Of a DNA stretch of 64,000 bases, positions 42,381 to 52,640 are shown one piece after another. The position numbers and the translations under genes are program-made. Source of the stretch: Bremia lactucae. Its lineage: Eukaryota; Oomycota; Peronosporomycetes; Peronosporales; Peronosporaceae. The stretch covers positions 1,059,561 through 1,123,560 of the forward strand of contig NW_027152031.1 in NCBI RefSeq assembly GCF_004359215.1, read 5' to 3'. Position 1 is the first letter of the stretch; every line of letters begins with the position of its first letter. Below the pieces are notes generated by a model. That model did no database searches, was not told where the DNA came from, and saw only the letters and a list, made by a program, of their open reading frames with translations.

Positions 42381-42498
42381 AAAGAACGAAGTTACATTTT
42401 AAACTTCGATAAAGTGGAAGGAAGAACTATGCTGCTTGACGCGCCGCTAAGTCTCTGATTCACTCTAGCGACCTCTGTTTTCATACACGGCGCCAAAG

Positions 42499-43463
42499 GT
42501 GCCACCTACATGGGCAACGTTGGAGGGTCGTCTGCGAAGACGCCCACTAACTCTTGCATTTAGCGCGCGCGCCGCGTTAACACGCCCTGCAGCGTCCAAT
42601 GCCTTAGCTGAAACGCCGACCGCTACTGCTGCTGTCGCGTTAACGGGGCTTAAGGATTCATCCCACTTAATCAGTGAGGATGTTGATCCGTCGCTCATTG
42701 TCGACTACAATGAGTCGAGACCGTTGCCGTCACCTCAAAGTAATGATGCGGACAAGGATCTCACGAGGAAGGATGATGGCACATTATTGCCCATCCAAAC
42801 TTCTATCATTGCTCATAACATGGAGACAGCAACACTTACGAATGCTGTCTCGTCGTCTGCGCTGGATAGCGCAGCGACGGTTATTGCGAGCGCTGCCCAT
42901 AAAGGCGCAGCCGCTTCTCCGTTGGGTAAAACCACACCGTCTTTTGCTCAGACCATTATCCATAATGGTTCTGACATAGAGGATTCTGAGCGTAACGCTC
43001 CGCCGACGACGCGTGAATGTGCTTAGTCGCTGTCACAAGCCAGCCGTATTAAACGTGGCTGTGTGACGGGTGGCATATCACTTATGCTCCCTCTCTCTGA
43101 ATGGCCTCGTGTAAACGGGACAATAGCGTCGCTCAAAAAACGCGCTTTTCTAAATGCTCAAAACTATTATGGTGTCATTAAATTATGGAAGACCCGGTCG
43201 TGTTGCGTTTAAATGAAACGCCCGACCAATACGAGGCGAAATTCTTGCGCCGCATTCATCCGCATTCCGATGCGATGATACAGCGGTCGCAGCGAATTAA
43301 TATCGCCCGCTTGCGTGTGAAAGAAATCATGGGCGGTACTGTACCCCCTGTTTCTTCTCACTACGCTACTTCTGCTAGTCCATTTGAGACTAGCGAAGAG
43401 GCCTCAGCTGGTGCTCCTTTTCATAGGCAGTCACCAAGTAAATTCACCGTCTCCCTCATCTGA
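42499..43463 (+). pseudogene. Antisense ORF of A3
   Basis: Plus strand, opposite to pol. The start codon is GTG where A4 has ATG, and an early frameshift alters the basic N-terminus. From about 42590 the frame reads as in A4: ALAETPTATAAVALTGLKDS, SLIVDYNESRPLPSPQSND, AHNMETATLTNAVSSSALDS and FAQTIIHNGSDIEDSE, to a TAG at 43024. After a shift, LNETPDQYEAKFLRRIHPHS and ARLRVKEIMGGTVPPVSSHY follow (43206-43366), then TSASPFETSEEASAGAP to a TGA at 43461-43463. The gaps between A2, A3 and A4 fall at different places, so the frame decayed independently in each copy. Confidence 0.7.
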
Positions 43464-43980
43464 TCGCCGCTAGACTCACAGTCGGCGTCACCATCGTCTT
43501 CTTCGACGAATGGGGGTATGAGGCTCATTTGAGTCTACATACCGTTTCAGACGACCCACTTAAAATACGGCGCGTCTTTATATACGAGGGAAGGGTGAGC
43601 CTATAATTTGAGTCACCAACCTCTATTACCACCTTAAAGGGCCCAATGAAACGGTGCAACAACTTCGTAGTACCTCCAGGTAGTACAAAAATTGCATTTT
43701 TAGGTAGGGTAGCAATACTTAATAGTACTTTTTCACCCACTTTAAAGCGTTCGTTAATTTTGAGACCATTTCGGTCAGCATATTCTTTTTGCTTGTCCTG
43801 TGCGCTTGCCATCTCGTCACGGACTTTTCGTGTGATGGCTAATCGCTTAATCAAAAAGCGTTGAGCCTCGCTCACGCTTTTAGCATCAAACTCGCCTATG
43901 ATACCGCCGAGAGGTCGGTCATAGGACGTAGTTTTATTGACCACTGCTAAACTGGCAGGGTCACTAGGGAAAGTTCATGT
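43395..43980 (-). pseudogene. pol: Integrase C-terminus of A3 with chromodomain deleted
   Basis: The minus frame 43944-43525 reads FDAKSVSEAQRFLIKRLAIT, QDKQKEYADRNGLKINERFK and the GPY/F-like LLHRFIGPFKVVIEVGDSNY, ending at 43525. Below that, after stops, only the last chromodomain residues (AYEKEHQLRPLR, to a stop at ~43395) remain. The WKDYP...SWEP core of A2 is missing. Confidence 0.7.
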
Positions 43981-43994
43981 CTTTAAGCTGATAG

Positions 43995-44479
43995 TGTAAT
44001 GGGGCACACATCGGTTGGAGAACCGTTGTTGTGGTACATTTACTAAATGGGTAAAATACCCTTTATCTAATTTTAAAATAGTTAGTTGCTTAAATCCCAT
44101 TAAATATGGGCAATAATTATGTGGTCGCCGCCAGATATAAATCTGGGGCCGAAATCTATTTTAAATTAGCTAGGGTAAGGTTTTTAGATTTAAATAATTA
44201 AATAAAGTGCAGTTCCTCATTGATCTTAAAGCGTTAAGTGCCTTCCTAAGGCTTGCGCATTGATTTGTAAGAGATAGAAGCCTTTCTAAGGTATATCCTC
44301 TTGGGCACTAGTTGCCACTTGGCTTTACGAACCCCTGAATCCCTTGAACTAGGATTCCTTAAGCTTTAATAGCATGTACGACTCCCAGAGTTGTTAAACC
44401 CATAAGCTCAATAGAACTAAGTGACTCTCTGAGTCTGAGAGTCTTTCTCTGACTTTAGGAGCGTGATAGCTCCGCTACA
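43995..44479 (+). repeat. 5' LTR of C4 (485 bp)
   Basis: Starts TGTAATGGGGCACACATC and ends GCTCCGCTACA. Confidence 0.85.
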
Positions 44480-44481
44480 CC

Positions 44482-44490
44482 TGGTAGCAC
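44482..44490 (+). other. Primer-binding site of C4
   Basis: TGGTAGCAC after the spacer CC. Confidence 0.75.
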
Positions 44491-44539
44491 TCGTAGTCAA
44501 CCTACGCCTGAGTCTTTACAAGACTTATTTTTTACGACA

Positions 44540-45558
44540 GTGAAAGAGGTTCCAGAATTGTCAGAAGCGCAACGCGCCGCTTATGACAAGCTCAAAATCT
44601 TATTCGGGCTTGAGCACGTGGAATTTATTATTTCCCAGGGACCAGAGGTCCTGCATGCAAGGCTTGAAGCTTTCATGCGGTACAAAGCCTCCCTGATCGG
44701 TCAGGTACAGGACCCTTTAGCGGCATCTATGCCTACCCGGTACATCTCCGTACCTGACTCAGAGCCGAGGGCTCGCCCTCTAACTGTAAATGTAAAAAAA
44801 AATGAGGGAAAAGAGGGAGAAAATCTCCCTTTTTGAATTGAGCAAATGGAAATGTCCATTGATTACGTCTTGTTCTTACCAGAAAGGCAAATGTGGCTAT
44901 GGCCATGTCCAAACTTGGAGGTAGAGCCATAGAGTGGGCATTAATGTGCAGCACATCCATAAACGACGCTTTCCCCTCATGGGATTCGCTGAAACAGCAA
45001 GTGACCAGCATGTTTGCACCGCCTGATCAGGCTTTTTGCATGCGAGCACGACTCCTAGCGACTCGGCAGGGTAAAAGAACCCTGGGGGTCTTTGTCCAGG
45101 AGTTGAGAACTCTCATTGCATCTATGCATCAAGACCCGGTGCAAGAGGCAATTGTAGTGACCTTTTTTATGGGGGGTCTCAATGAAGGCATTGCCCGGAC
45201 GGAATTGTTCCGATCTCATCCGGCTACGTTCGAAGAGGCAGTTGCCATAGCGCTACGCGCCGACTTTGACTTTAAGTCTGCCCGCGTTAGCACGCCTGTT
45301 TACCGAACAAGCTCTTCGAGCACATGGGTTCCGTCTAATAGAGCGGAACCTATGTTTATAAGCCTCGTTGAGGAAGGAGAAGAGGCTCTTCAAGCTGTGG
45401 AACAGCATAAGACCATCCGTAGATGTTATGTGCGCGAATGCACGAAACATTTACGCCCTGCCTGCCCACTTCGAAATTTGCGTAAAGCCCGAAAGAGCTC
45501 CAACTCCGACCTATACCAGAGATCTGGTACGGTGCGGGGAAACGTCGATACCCAGTAG
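44540..45558 (+). pseudogene. gag: gag of C4
   Basis: The first frame (44540-44836) reads [20 protein letters not shown] and [20 protein letters not shown]. After a shift the second frame (44893-45558, 221 codons) carries the capsid core: LGGRAIEWALMCSTSINDAF, LKQQVTSMFAPPDQAFCMRA, GVFVQELRTLIASMHQDPVQ and ELFRSHPATFEEAVAIAL. The knuckle is decayed to CYVRECTKHLRPAC; C2 keeps CNMCGSTNHLRPVC. The first start is a GTG and is uncertain. Confidence 0.75.
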
Positions 45559-46324
45559 ATGCGGGGCGCCCTTCTGGGGAAGACCTAGGCTCGGTTAAAC
45601 CTCAAGGAGGTGAGAATAAATAGAACCTTGCCCCAATTAGCTTGGTGCTCATTTCGATTGTAAAGGGCTTTGGTAAGCCGTGGTCAATTTTAATTGACTC
45701 AGGAGTGTCTTGCAATTATGCTCGACGCCTTTCTATTGAGGGAAATCAACAATACGTGGAGGTACTTAGAGCGCATGGAGATAATACAATAACACTGTTT
45801 GCTTAGGGACAGGGACTCGGGTCACTGTTCCCAAAGTTCCATTGAACTTAGGTATAAAGTTTCTGGACTTTGACAGTATGGAACGCTGTCTCGTCCTTGA
45901 TTTGGATTCGAGATATGATCTCATTTGTTGCCTAGCAAAGGTGGGTCCATGACTCTCCAAAACTTTGCTAGGAATATTGCGCGTGGCGCCTAAGGTCTTA
46001 GACTTCCAATTGATCCACGGTCAGGGGAGTGAAGACAGTAAAATGTCTCATCTCGCCCCTGAAAAGAAGCCGTGGCTTTTGCCAGAAAGGCTTATCAATA
46101 GCTTGTCTGGAGAAGCTACTCCTCACAATAAATATTACTAATTCGGTTCATGATGTTCTAGCCAGGCCATACCAAGAATGAGTCTGTCACTGTTTTAGAC
46201 ATTGGCATGTCTGAGTTAATAAACTCTAATGTTAAAAACATTAATTTTGAGCCCGACTGAGCAGAAATAAGTAAAACGGCACGTACTTCGTCGAGTAACA
46301 CTCGCTATACTAACGATTCACTAA
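45559..46324 (+). pseudogene. pol: Protease of C4, broken by inversion and insertion
   Basis: IDSGVSCNYARRLSIEGNQQ (45690-45755) and FLDFDSMERC...LDSRYDLI (45860-45925) are the two halves, in different frames. Where C2 continues LGMAWLEHHELWID, C4 has an inverted block (45925-46183) that also contains ~125 bp of family B antisense-ORF sequence. Family C sequence resumes with NESVTVLDIGMSELINSN. Confidence 0.7.
45925..46183 (-). other. Inverted block in C4 protease carrying a B-type aORF insert
   Basis: 45925-46019 and 46146-46183 match C2 protease-linker sequence, but in reverse orientation to the rest of C4. Between them, 46020-46145 reads on the plus strand SKMSHLAPEKKPWLLPERLI, then NSLSGEATPHNKYY, as in the B3 antisense ORF (~32155-32250). 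Confidence 0.8.
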
Positions 46325-47131
46325 ATGCTGAAAGCAGCGTGCAATATCCCTGAGATACGTGGAGTGGCACGTCTAAGTCCACCGAGTATGGTCGGCCGAG
46401 GTGGCACCATCCTAAGTGTCAATAGTGACACTATTGGCGGTTCGCCAGGGCATTTTGGGTCAAATCCTCCTAATGCACGTGAGGCGACACGTAAACGTTC
46501 GCTGGATAAGGAAGTTGAGTTTTTTAACTCTTTATCGGATGTCAAATTAGACACCATGTCTTGTATAGAACCAATACAGGCTGAAAACCCTGGGGACGTG
46601 AATGTCCCGGCCTCTAAAAGGCGTATTGTCTTCATCTTCACTCCAAGACAGGATGGACACGAAGCGTGTATACCCTCACAAAGTGATACGAGTGAGCAAG
46701 TACATACGCTTGTAAATGGCGTAACCGGTAACATTGAGGGGGAAGTAAGCCTTGCGGCAATCCTCTCGTTACATGCTCTTTTAGAGCTAGACGAAATGTC
46801 TATTGATGAGTGCGGTCGAGTCTTAAAAACTGGTGACTTATCTGAAATGATGGTCATTCGACCTATGGTTGAGTTAAACTCATCGTCACTTCTAGACGAA
46901 GCTGTCCTGGATGACACAAAAGGTGCACTTTGTGCGCGAAATGGGTCACCGATCCTGGAAGATCCTACGGATCCTTTTTATTCCTTAATTAAGGAATTCC
47001 AAGATAAGGTATGTAATAACCCACCATCTGTTTTAGCTCCGGATAGAAGTGTTCATCATGAAATTGACTTAGTAATGGGAACCAAATACTGTGTCACAAG
47101 AACAATGGCTTTTACCAAAGGAGCAGTGTGA
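46325..47131 (+). CDS. pol: Protease-RT linker of C4
   Basis: A 268-codon open frame, the longest family C pol frame here. It is polar and low-complexity at the start (PEIRGVARLSPPSMVGRGGT), has a helical middle (SLAAILSLHALLELDEMSID) and ends in the RT entry (FYSLIKEFQDKVCNNPPSVL, HHEIDLVMGTKYCVTRT). It has no catalytic motif of its own. The ATG is only where the frame opens after the inversion. Confidence 0.7.
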   Translation: MLKAACNIPEIRGVARLSPPSMVGRGGTILSVNSDTIGGSPGHFGSNPPNAREATRKRSLDKEVEFFNSLSDVKLDTMSCIEPIQAENPGDVNVPASKRRIVFIFTPRQDGHEACIPSQSDTSEQVHTLVNGVTGNIEGEVSLAAILSLHALLELDEMSIDECGRVLKTGDLSEMMVIRPMVELNSSSLLDEAVLDDTKGALCARNGSPILEDPTDPFYSLIKEFQDKVCNNPPSVLAPDRSVHHEIDLVMGTKYCVTRTMAFTKGAV

Positions 47132-47790
47132 CGTCATTGACGATTTCTTCCATGCAAAGCACGAGGCTGAAATGTTACGAGAGAACAAATCTCCTCATTC
47201 GACACCGACATTTTTGTGTCAAAAAGCCAAATGGTAAATGGCGCATTGTACATGCTTATAATAAGCTTAAGGCTGCCACTATACCAGCCCAAACCCCCAT
47301 TCCTAGAAAAGATGTTCTTTAGAACAATATGGTGGGATGTACAATGTACAGTGCATTGGACTTAGTCAATGGTTACTACCAAGTGCTTATGCGAGCTAGT
47401 GATATCCCGCTTACAGCGGTTAGCACCCAAAGCGGCATGTAATGGGAGTGGCTGGTTTTCCACAATGGCTTTCCAACGCCCCGGCAACATTTAATCGTCT
47501 AGTGACGCAACTGTTTCGCCCTCATCGAGGTTATGCACAGACTTATTTCGATGACATTTTTGTCCATAGTCGTGCGGAGCAGGGTCGGTCGGATATGGAA
47601 AACCATTTAGACCATTTGCGAGCAGTGCTCGAATGCATGCGCACAAAAAAATTGTATGCCAATGCATCTAAATGCATTTTTGGCGCAGACGAAATTCCTT
47701 CTTTAGAAAACTTCATTGGAAAGCGATGCCTTAGAGCGATTCCGCTAAGGTAAAAGCCATAGTAGATTGGCCGGTTCCTAAAAACCAAAA
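47132..47790 (+). pseudogene. pol: Reverse transcriptase of C4, YFDD intact
   Basis: FCVKKPNGKWRIVHAYNKLK and AATIPAQTPIPRKDVL (47209-47322), then TMYSALDLVNGYYQVLMRAS and a stop in MLWEWL (GCATGTAATGGGAGTGG at 47435). LSNAPATFNRLVTQLFRPHR follows, then AQTYFDDIFVHSRAEQGRSD (47537-47597) with the catalytic Asp pair, and LYANASKCIFGADEIPS. Three or four frame breaks. Confidence 0.75.
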
Positions 47791-47794
47791 GGAT

Positions 47795-48412
47795 TTGCTT
47801 AAGTGGTTGGGTCTCGCCAATTATTTACACAAATATAGCAAAAATTACGCTGATATGGCTAGGCCATTATCTAAACTCCTAAAGAAAGATATAGAATGGT
47901 GCTGGACTAGCACCGAAAATAATGCTTTTCGAGCAGTTAAGGGTAGTCTTATCCATGCCCCGATTCTGGTACTGCCAAACCCAAATTGGCCTTTCAGTAT
48001 CGTCTTTGACGCATCAGATTTTGCCATTGGCAGTGCTCTGTTACAAACAGATGTTGATGGGCATCAACGTGTTATTGCGTTCGAGTCTAAAAAGCTTAAA
48101 GCTGCGGAAAAGAACTACCCAGTTCATGACAAAGAGTTCCTTGTTATGAAGTATGCTCTCGTCAAATTCAGAGGTCATCCACTCGGCTCTAAGCCGTTTG
48201 TGATTTTTACAGATCACACATCATTGCGCACGGCGACTAAGTCGCCCCATCTCTCACAGAAAATGGCCCGATAACTATCTTTTTTTGCGGAATCCAACTT
48301 CGTGGTGAAGTATAAGCCCGGCAAGCAAAATGCTTTGGCCGACGCGTTATCACGCAGGCCGGATTATGAGATTCTCATTCAACGACTATCTCGTCACCTA
48401 TTCCTGAATTAA
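47795..48412 (+). pseudogene. pol: RNase H of C4
   Basis: A 159-codon frame: WLGLANYLHKYSKNYADMAR (thumb to connection), FSIVFDASDFAIGSALLQTD (first Asp), NYPVHDKEFLVMKYALVKFR (Glu), PFVIFTDHTSLRTATKSPHL (Asp), ending at a TAA in the MARW codons (48272-48274). After it SFFAESNFVVKYKPGKQNAL, then ADALSRRPDYEI keeps the last Asp. Confidence 0.75.
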
Positions 48413-49897
48413 TCAGTTCGGCTTACGCCAAGGATAAACAGTGTGCAGCTCTGCTACGAGCGTTATAGGACTCAAATTGGGTATTAAATTGGCGGCACGT
48501 TTGCGTGCAAGGTTACATCGATTTCTATCGATAACAACCTGTTGCACAAACATCGCGGACCCTCCGCGTGTCATTGTTCCTCATGATGAGGAGGTGAAGT
48601 ACCGGATCCAATATGAGGCACACGATACTGTCCTTGGTGGTCATCTCGCTTGAGAAAAGACCTACGGCTTCATAGGCCAGAGTCGGTGGCCCAAACTTTA
48701 AAAATGGGTCAGCACATATATTCGCACATGCGAAACGTGCCAACGGATTAAACCCTCGACACATGCTGCTGCGCCACTGGCGAGTCTTCCCGTCCCCATA
48801 GGATTGTGGGAGTCCATTAGTATGGATTTCGTCTTTGGGCTACCGAAAGATTCAGCCGGTAACTCCGGTATAGTGGTCTTTGTTGACCGTTTGAGCAAAA
48901 TGGCTTACTAAGCAGCCGTGCCAGATTCCATTGATGGAGACGGTACAGCTAAGCTGTTCATCGATCGCGTGTTTCGAAAACATGGTTTGCCAGTGGCAAT
49001 TATCTCTGATCGGGATCCCCGATTTTACGGGTAAATCTGGAAATCAATTTTCCGAGTGCTTATAACCAGATTGGAGATGTCCACTGCGGACCATCCACAG
49101 ACCGATGGTCGAACTGAACTTGTCAATCGCGTCATTGAAGACGTTTAACGCAGCGTGTGTGCTCAGACACCAAAGCGCTGGAGCTCAATGCTCCCAGTAG
49201 TGGAGTTTGCGTTCAATGACGCTGTTCATGCCTCTACAGGCTATACTGTGTTCTATGTAAACGGTCTTACCAACCGCGCGTTCCATTAACGATACCACTG
49301 CAGGGTTAAGGGCTTGGTGGGGGAGAATCGGCCGATAGGCTTGCTGATATCAGCCCTGTTACCGTTCGGAAACAAGTAAGCGAGTTTCTCGCGACGCGAT
49401 TTAGTATCTTAAGACATGTAAGAGATACGATGGCTGATAGCCAAGACAAACAAAAACAAGAAGCAGATGCCAAAAGCAGAAACTGTATTAATTCGTATAT
49501 GGTCGGAGACCGAGTTTTACTAAACGCTAAGAACCTACCTACCAACTTGGTATCCGCGGTCTTCAAGACCAAATTTCGCCCGCGCTTTATTGGACCATTT
49601 ACGTTCGTGGCCAAGAAGGGCCTAGCTTATACGCTAAACCTTCCCAACAAGCTGCGTACACATCCAGTGTTTTACGTTGGCTTGCTTTAGCCATATCGGG
49701 ACCCTTCCCACTTGGACTTGAAGGCGCTTGCGCCGAGACAGGCGGTCGTGCCGCAGATTGTTGCATCCTCACCAGGATATCCAACTGGCCCTCTTTACGT
49801 GGTAAAAGCGATTTCGGCGAAAGACGCCCGAACCGCCTCAAAAGAGCTCCCAACCCGAGCAAGGACCTCACGAAGAAGTTGCACCTCGTGTCGTTGA
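48413..49897 (+). pseudogene. pol: Integrase of C4
   Basis: The finger YEAHDTVLGGHLA...CETCQRIKP (48613-48760), core pieces SMDFVFGLPKDSAG and IVVFVDRLSKMAY (48820-48910, first Asp), ISDRDP (~49005, second Asp), HPQTDGRTELVNRVIEDV (49092-49146, Glu kept), FAFNDAVHASTGYTVFY. The C-terminal frame (49430-49690) reads DRVLLNAKNLPTNLVSAVFK and FRPRFIGPFTFVAKKGLAYT. Past a TAG it continues as PYRDPSHLDLKALAPRQAVV to a stop at 49897. Faces the antisense ORF from 49599. Confidence 0.75.
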
Positions 49898-50594
49898 GCA
49901 TCAAATGCTTCCGCCGAAATTTCGGCCCCCTCCCGCACCGCTTGATGCGCGGGGAAACCTTCAGTTTCATGTGGAGAAACTTTTAAAGCGACGTCGTCGT
50001 GAGGGTCAATACTAGTATCTGGTGAAGTGGCTAGGGTAACCCTCTTCCAAAAACTCTTGGGAGTTCGAGGTACCTCTTCGGCAAGATTGCCCGTACAACG
50101 TTGACATTTTTGAGCTCCAAGCTGAGGGTCAACTCGCGTCAAACGTCGCTTCCCACTACTAAACGTGGGATTAGGTGGATCTAAAGCCTCAGTGCGGCTT
50201 CGATCCTTGGTTGTACGGTCAACCGTAGCACTGAAATATCGGCTAGCCTTACTTCGTTTTGTGGCATAAATGCTGAACGTAACTGGCCTTTGGCCTAAAG
50301 CTTAGCGAAGTCGAAGCGAAGCTTCACCTTAATCCGCAGACTCTCTGATATTCCAGATATTACGGAGTTTGCGGGCCCGGTGAACCCAGTTCTCAAATGA
50401 GACTTCGTTTTCACTCCTTGTTTCGTTTGGAAACAAAACGATCAGAATCTTTCTCATGCAGGTCACCGAAGCCCCACAAGCTTGATCACGTAAACGCGTC
50501 AGATACTGGCTTCGCGTCATTACCTTCGGCGTAAGGTAATGCTCATGAAGAGCGTCGCGGGCAGCGATCTCCTCCGGCGTCCTCGCCGGGTCAC
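49599..50594 (-). pseudogene. Antisense ORF of C4, N-terminus lost
   Basis: Minus strand, three frames. MTRSQYLTRLRDQACGASVT and NEVSFENWVHRARKLRNIWN are at 50520-50329. VDPQLGAQKCQRCTGN, KSFWKRVTLATSPDTSIDPH and FDAQRHEVQLLREVLARVGS are at 50142-49795. An overlapping frame runs to 49599. Same order as C1 (ALHERYLTPK, MTRGQYLTRLRDLA, VDPELGAQKCQRHG). The N-terminal ~150 residues known from C1 are missing beyond the junction at 50594. Confidence 0.65.
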
Positions 50595-51320
50595 CAGTGA
50601 TCCAGGGGAAGGGCTCGCATCTCTATCGAGATGCGCGATGAGATTGACGTTTTGCCATCGATTTACAGGCGCCAGAGGCGCGTGTTTTCTGATAGACCTT
50701 ATGATCCATTGGATGGGTCTCGTCATACTGACGGACGAGGCTCTCAACGTCAACAACCAGCTGGGAACGAGGCTCCCTGCTGTCATGTGAAGGTTGTAAA
50801 CCGCACCAGCGAACAAGATAACTTGTTCGCTACCCCTTCACATCACGGAGTATACGTTCCACAAGGAAACGTTGACAGCCTTGGAAATTCACCAATGGTT
50901 GTGGCGGAGGAGTGAAAATTAAATCCGACCCATGTGTCGGATCTAGTGTCGATGGTCGACAAACTCGATCGCTTCCTCCATGATTTGGAGGAGGGACTTG
51001 ACCACGAGCGCGGTAAGCGTCGCTCGTTGGAGCAGACGGTGCAGGCTCACCATATCGAGCGGTTGGAAGACCGTTCGAAGAGTGCGTACTCCTTGTTGGA
51101 GTACGAGCGGAAGTATCATGCTGTCCGCGATGAGCTGTCGTCAGCTCATCGTAGCTTCGAGGATCTTCGAAACCGGCCTGAGAAACTTCAGGTTCAACAT
51201 GAAAATCTGGTTCGCGATCACAATAATCTTTTGGGTATTCTTGTAAAGAGTGGTCAAATCCGTCCTCGGAAGAAGCCGCGTACTGATGGTACGGCCGGAG
51301 CCGACCAACGTAAAACGTAG
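50595..51320 (+). pseudogene. Antisense ORF of B1, C-terminal 240 codons, one stop
   Basis: One frame holds from ~50600 to the stop at 51320, with a single TGA at 50913-50915. First part: EMRDEIDVLPSIYRRQRRVF and SDRPYDPLDGSRHTDGRGSQ. Second part: MVDKLDRFLHDLEEGLDHER, KRRSLEQTVQAHHIERLEDR and SAYSLLEYERKYHAVRDELS, a long heptad-rich helix, ending in the basic RPRKKPRTDGTAGADQRKT. D ends WKKPRTDGTGGDAQQ, so this signature is conserved between families. The whole stretch lies opposite the pol C-terminus and chromodomain of the same element. Confidence 0.7.
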
Positions 51321-51471
51321 GATGCGTTCGCATCCTACGTCGCAATTCTATTGTGTACGCATTGCCTCTTCGATGCAGTACACGGAAAGGCCCAATGAAC
51401 TTGGGTAGTAGTTTAATGCTACCCACATTAGTGACTAATCGTTTAGGTAAGTTTACCGTAGAGAGTAGCAC
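50626..51471 (-). pseudogene. pol: Integrase C-terminus and chromodomain of B1
   Basis: The frame 51471-50830 (213 codons) reads LPKFIGPFRVLHRRGNAYTI, MRTHPTFYVGRLRPYHQYAA, a Pro/Ser-rich spacer, then the chromodomain start FQGCQRFLVERIL. A frameshift follows, and the domain end DSREPRSQLVVDVESLVRQY (about 50800-50740) runs to a stop near 50626. Trp of SWEP is changed. Both strands stay largely open over ~690 bp here. Confidence 0.75.
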
Positions 51472-52640
51472 TAGATCATTAATTTGAATGAATTAACATT
51501 TGCTCTTCCATGTTTGTCTGCATTCCATTTCTGTCGGTCCACTGCGTTAGCAATAGAATCCTGAACGAAACGGATAATTGATTCTCGAGTTAGCAGAAAC
51601 TCTTCCGCTAACTCATTTGTTTTGTCTTTTTCAGTACGCTTAGTGCGTACTGCCATGAGATCAATCTCATTTTCGATGTCGTTTTCTTCGACATTGACAT
51701 CACTCGCGTCGTTGTTATTTTCGACGCGTGTTGAGCATGAGCCAGAATTGGTTTTGCTCCTGCGAGTCCCCCCCCCTTAGACTAGAGGATCCCTCTAATT
51801 GGGTCGGTATGCGAGGATGGCGTAAGCCATTCACAAAGAACGGTGTATGCGTTGTAGACGCATGCACCGAATTATTGATGGCGAATTCGACCATCGGTAA
51901 AAACTCGCTCCAATTCGGATACGATTGGACGTAACCTCGAAGTATCTCTTCGAGGACGCTGTTTGATTATCCGTTTCTGGGTGATCGGATGTTGACATAG
52001 TCAGCCGTGTTCCGAGAGATCAGAATACGGATTGCCAAACTCCGCCGATAACGGTGGATCTCTATCCGAGACCAGTTCACGGAGTAAACCGTGGAATTTG
52101 AATACCGTGTCGATAAAGACACGGGCACAACCCGGAGCCGTAATCGACTCTGGTACCGCAGCAAGGTGCACCATCTTGCTGAATCTGTCTACAAAAACAA
52201 GGATTCCATTATTTTTGTGGTCGTTTTCGGGAAATCCGAAGACGAAGTCCACAGATACGGACTGCCAACACTCTGCTGGAAGTTGTAGAGGTTGGAGAGG
52301 TGCACGGGATGAAGGGCTGGGCTTCACCCGTTGACATACTTCGCAAGCACGAACGTACTTGCGCATAAACTGATACTGGCGGGGCCAATAAAAGTCGCGA
52401 CTTACTGTGAGTTAAGTTTTCTCACGTCCACGATGCCCAGTTATTGGTGCATCGTGACGCTCATACATGATGCGCAAGCGCAAATCATTGGGATTTGGGA
52501 TGGAGTGTCGCCTGCAAGGGCTGTGAAATACAATATGCCGTTGCGTGTTGTGTATCGATCGGATGACGATCGATATAAAGCCGGTAAATATTAAAAAAGT
52601 ATTATCGGATGCATTTATCTGATAATCCAATAAACGCAAC
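51472..52640 (-). pseudogene. pol: Integrase finger and core of B1
   Basis: The finger MYERHDAPITGHRGREKT (52470-52415), with CEVCQRVKP at 52340-52314. The core frame 52366-52001 reads ECWQSVSVDFVFGFPENDHK (first Asp), NNGILVFVDRFSKMVHLAAV and FHGLLRELVSDRDPPLSAEF (second Asp), and then breaks. This stretch is the un-inverted reference for B3. The third catalytic segment is decayed near 51960-51900. Confidence 0.7.

Larger units (their letters stand above)
41836..43980 (-). mobile_element. Ty3/gypsy element A3 (family A), 3' end
   Basis: Minus strand: the integrase tail (43980 downward), a deleted chromodomain, the antisense ORF on the plus strand (42499-43463), a polypurine tract and the 3' LTR (42366-41836). 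It is cut at ~43980 by the C4 5' LTR. It repeats the A2/A4 arrangement of the antisense ORF independently. Confidence 0.8.
43995..50594 (+). mobile_element. Ty3/gypsy element C4 (family C), nearly complete, no 3' LTR
   Basis: Plus strand: 5' LTR (43995-44479), PBS, gag, protease disrupted by an inversion, linker, RT with YFDD, RNase H, integrase and antisense ORF. At ~50594 family C sequence (the GTCCTCGCCGGGTCACC block, compare 13840-13858) switches to family B antisense-ORF sequence of B1. C4 is the most complete family C copy here. Confidence 0.8.
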
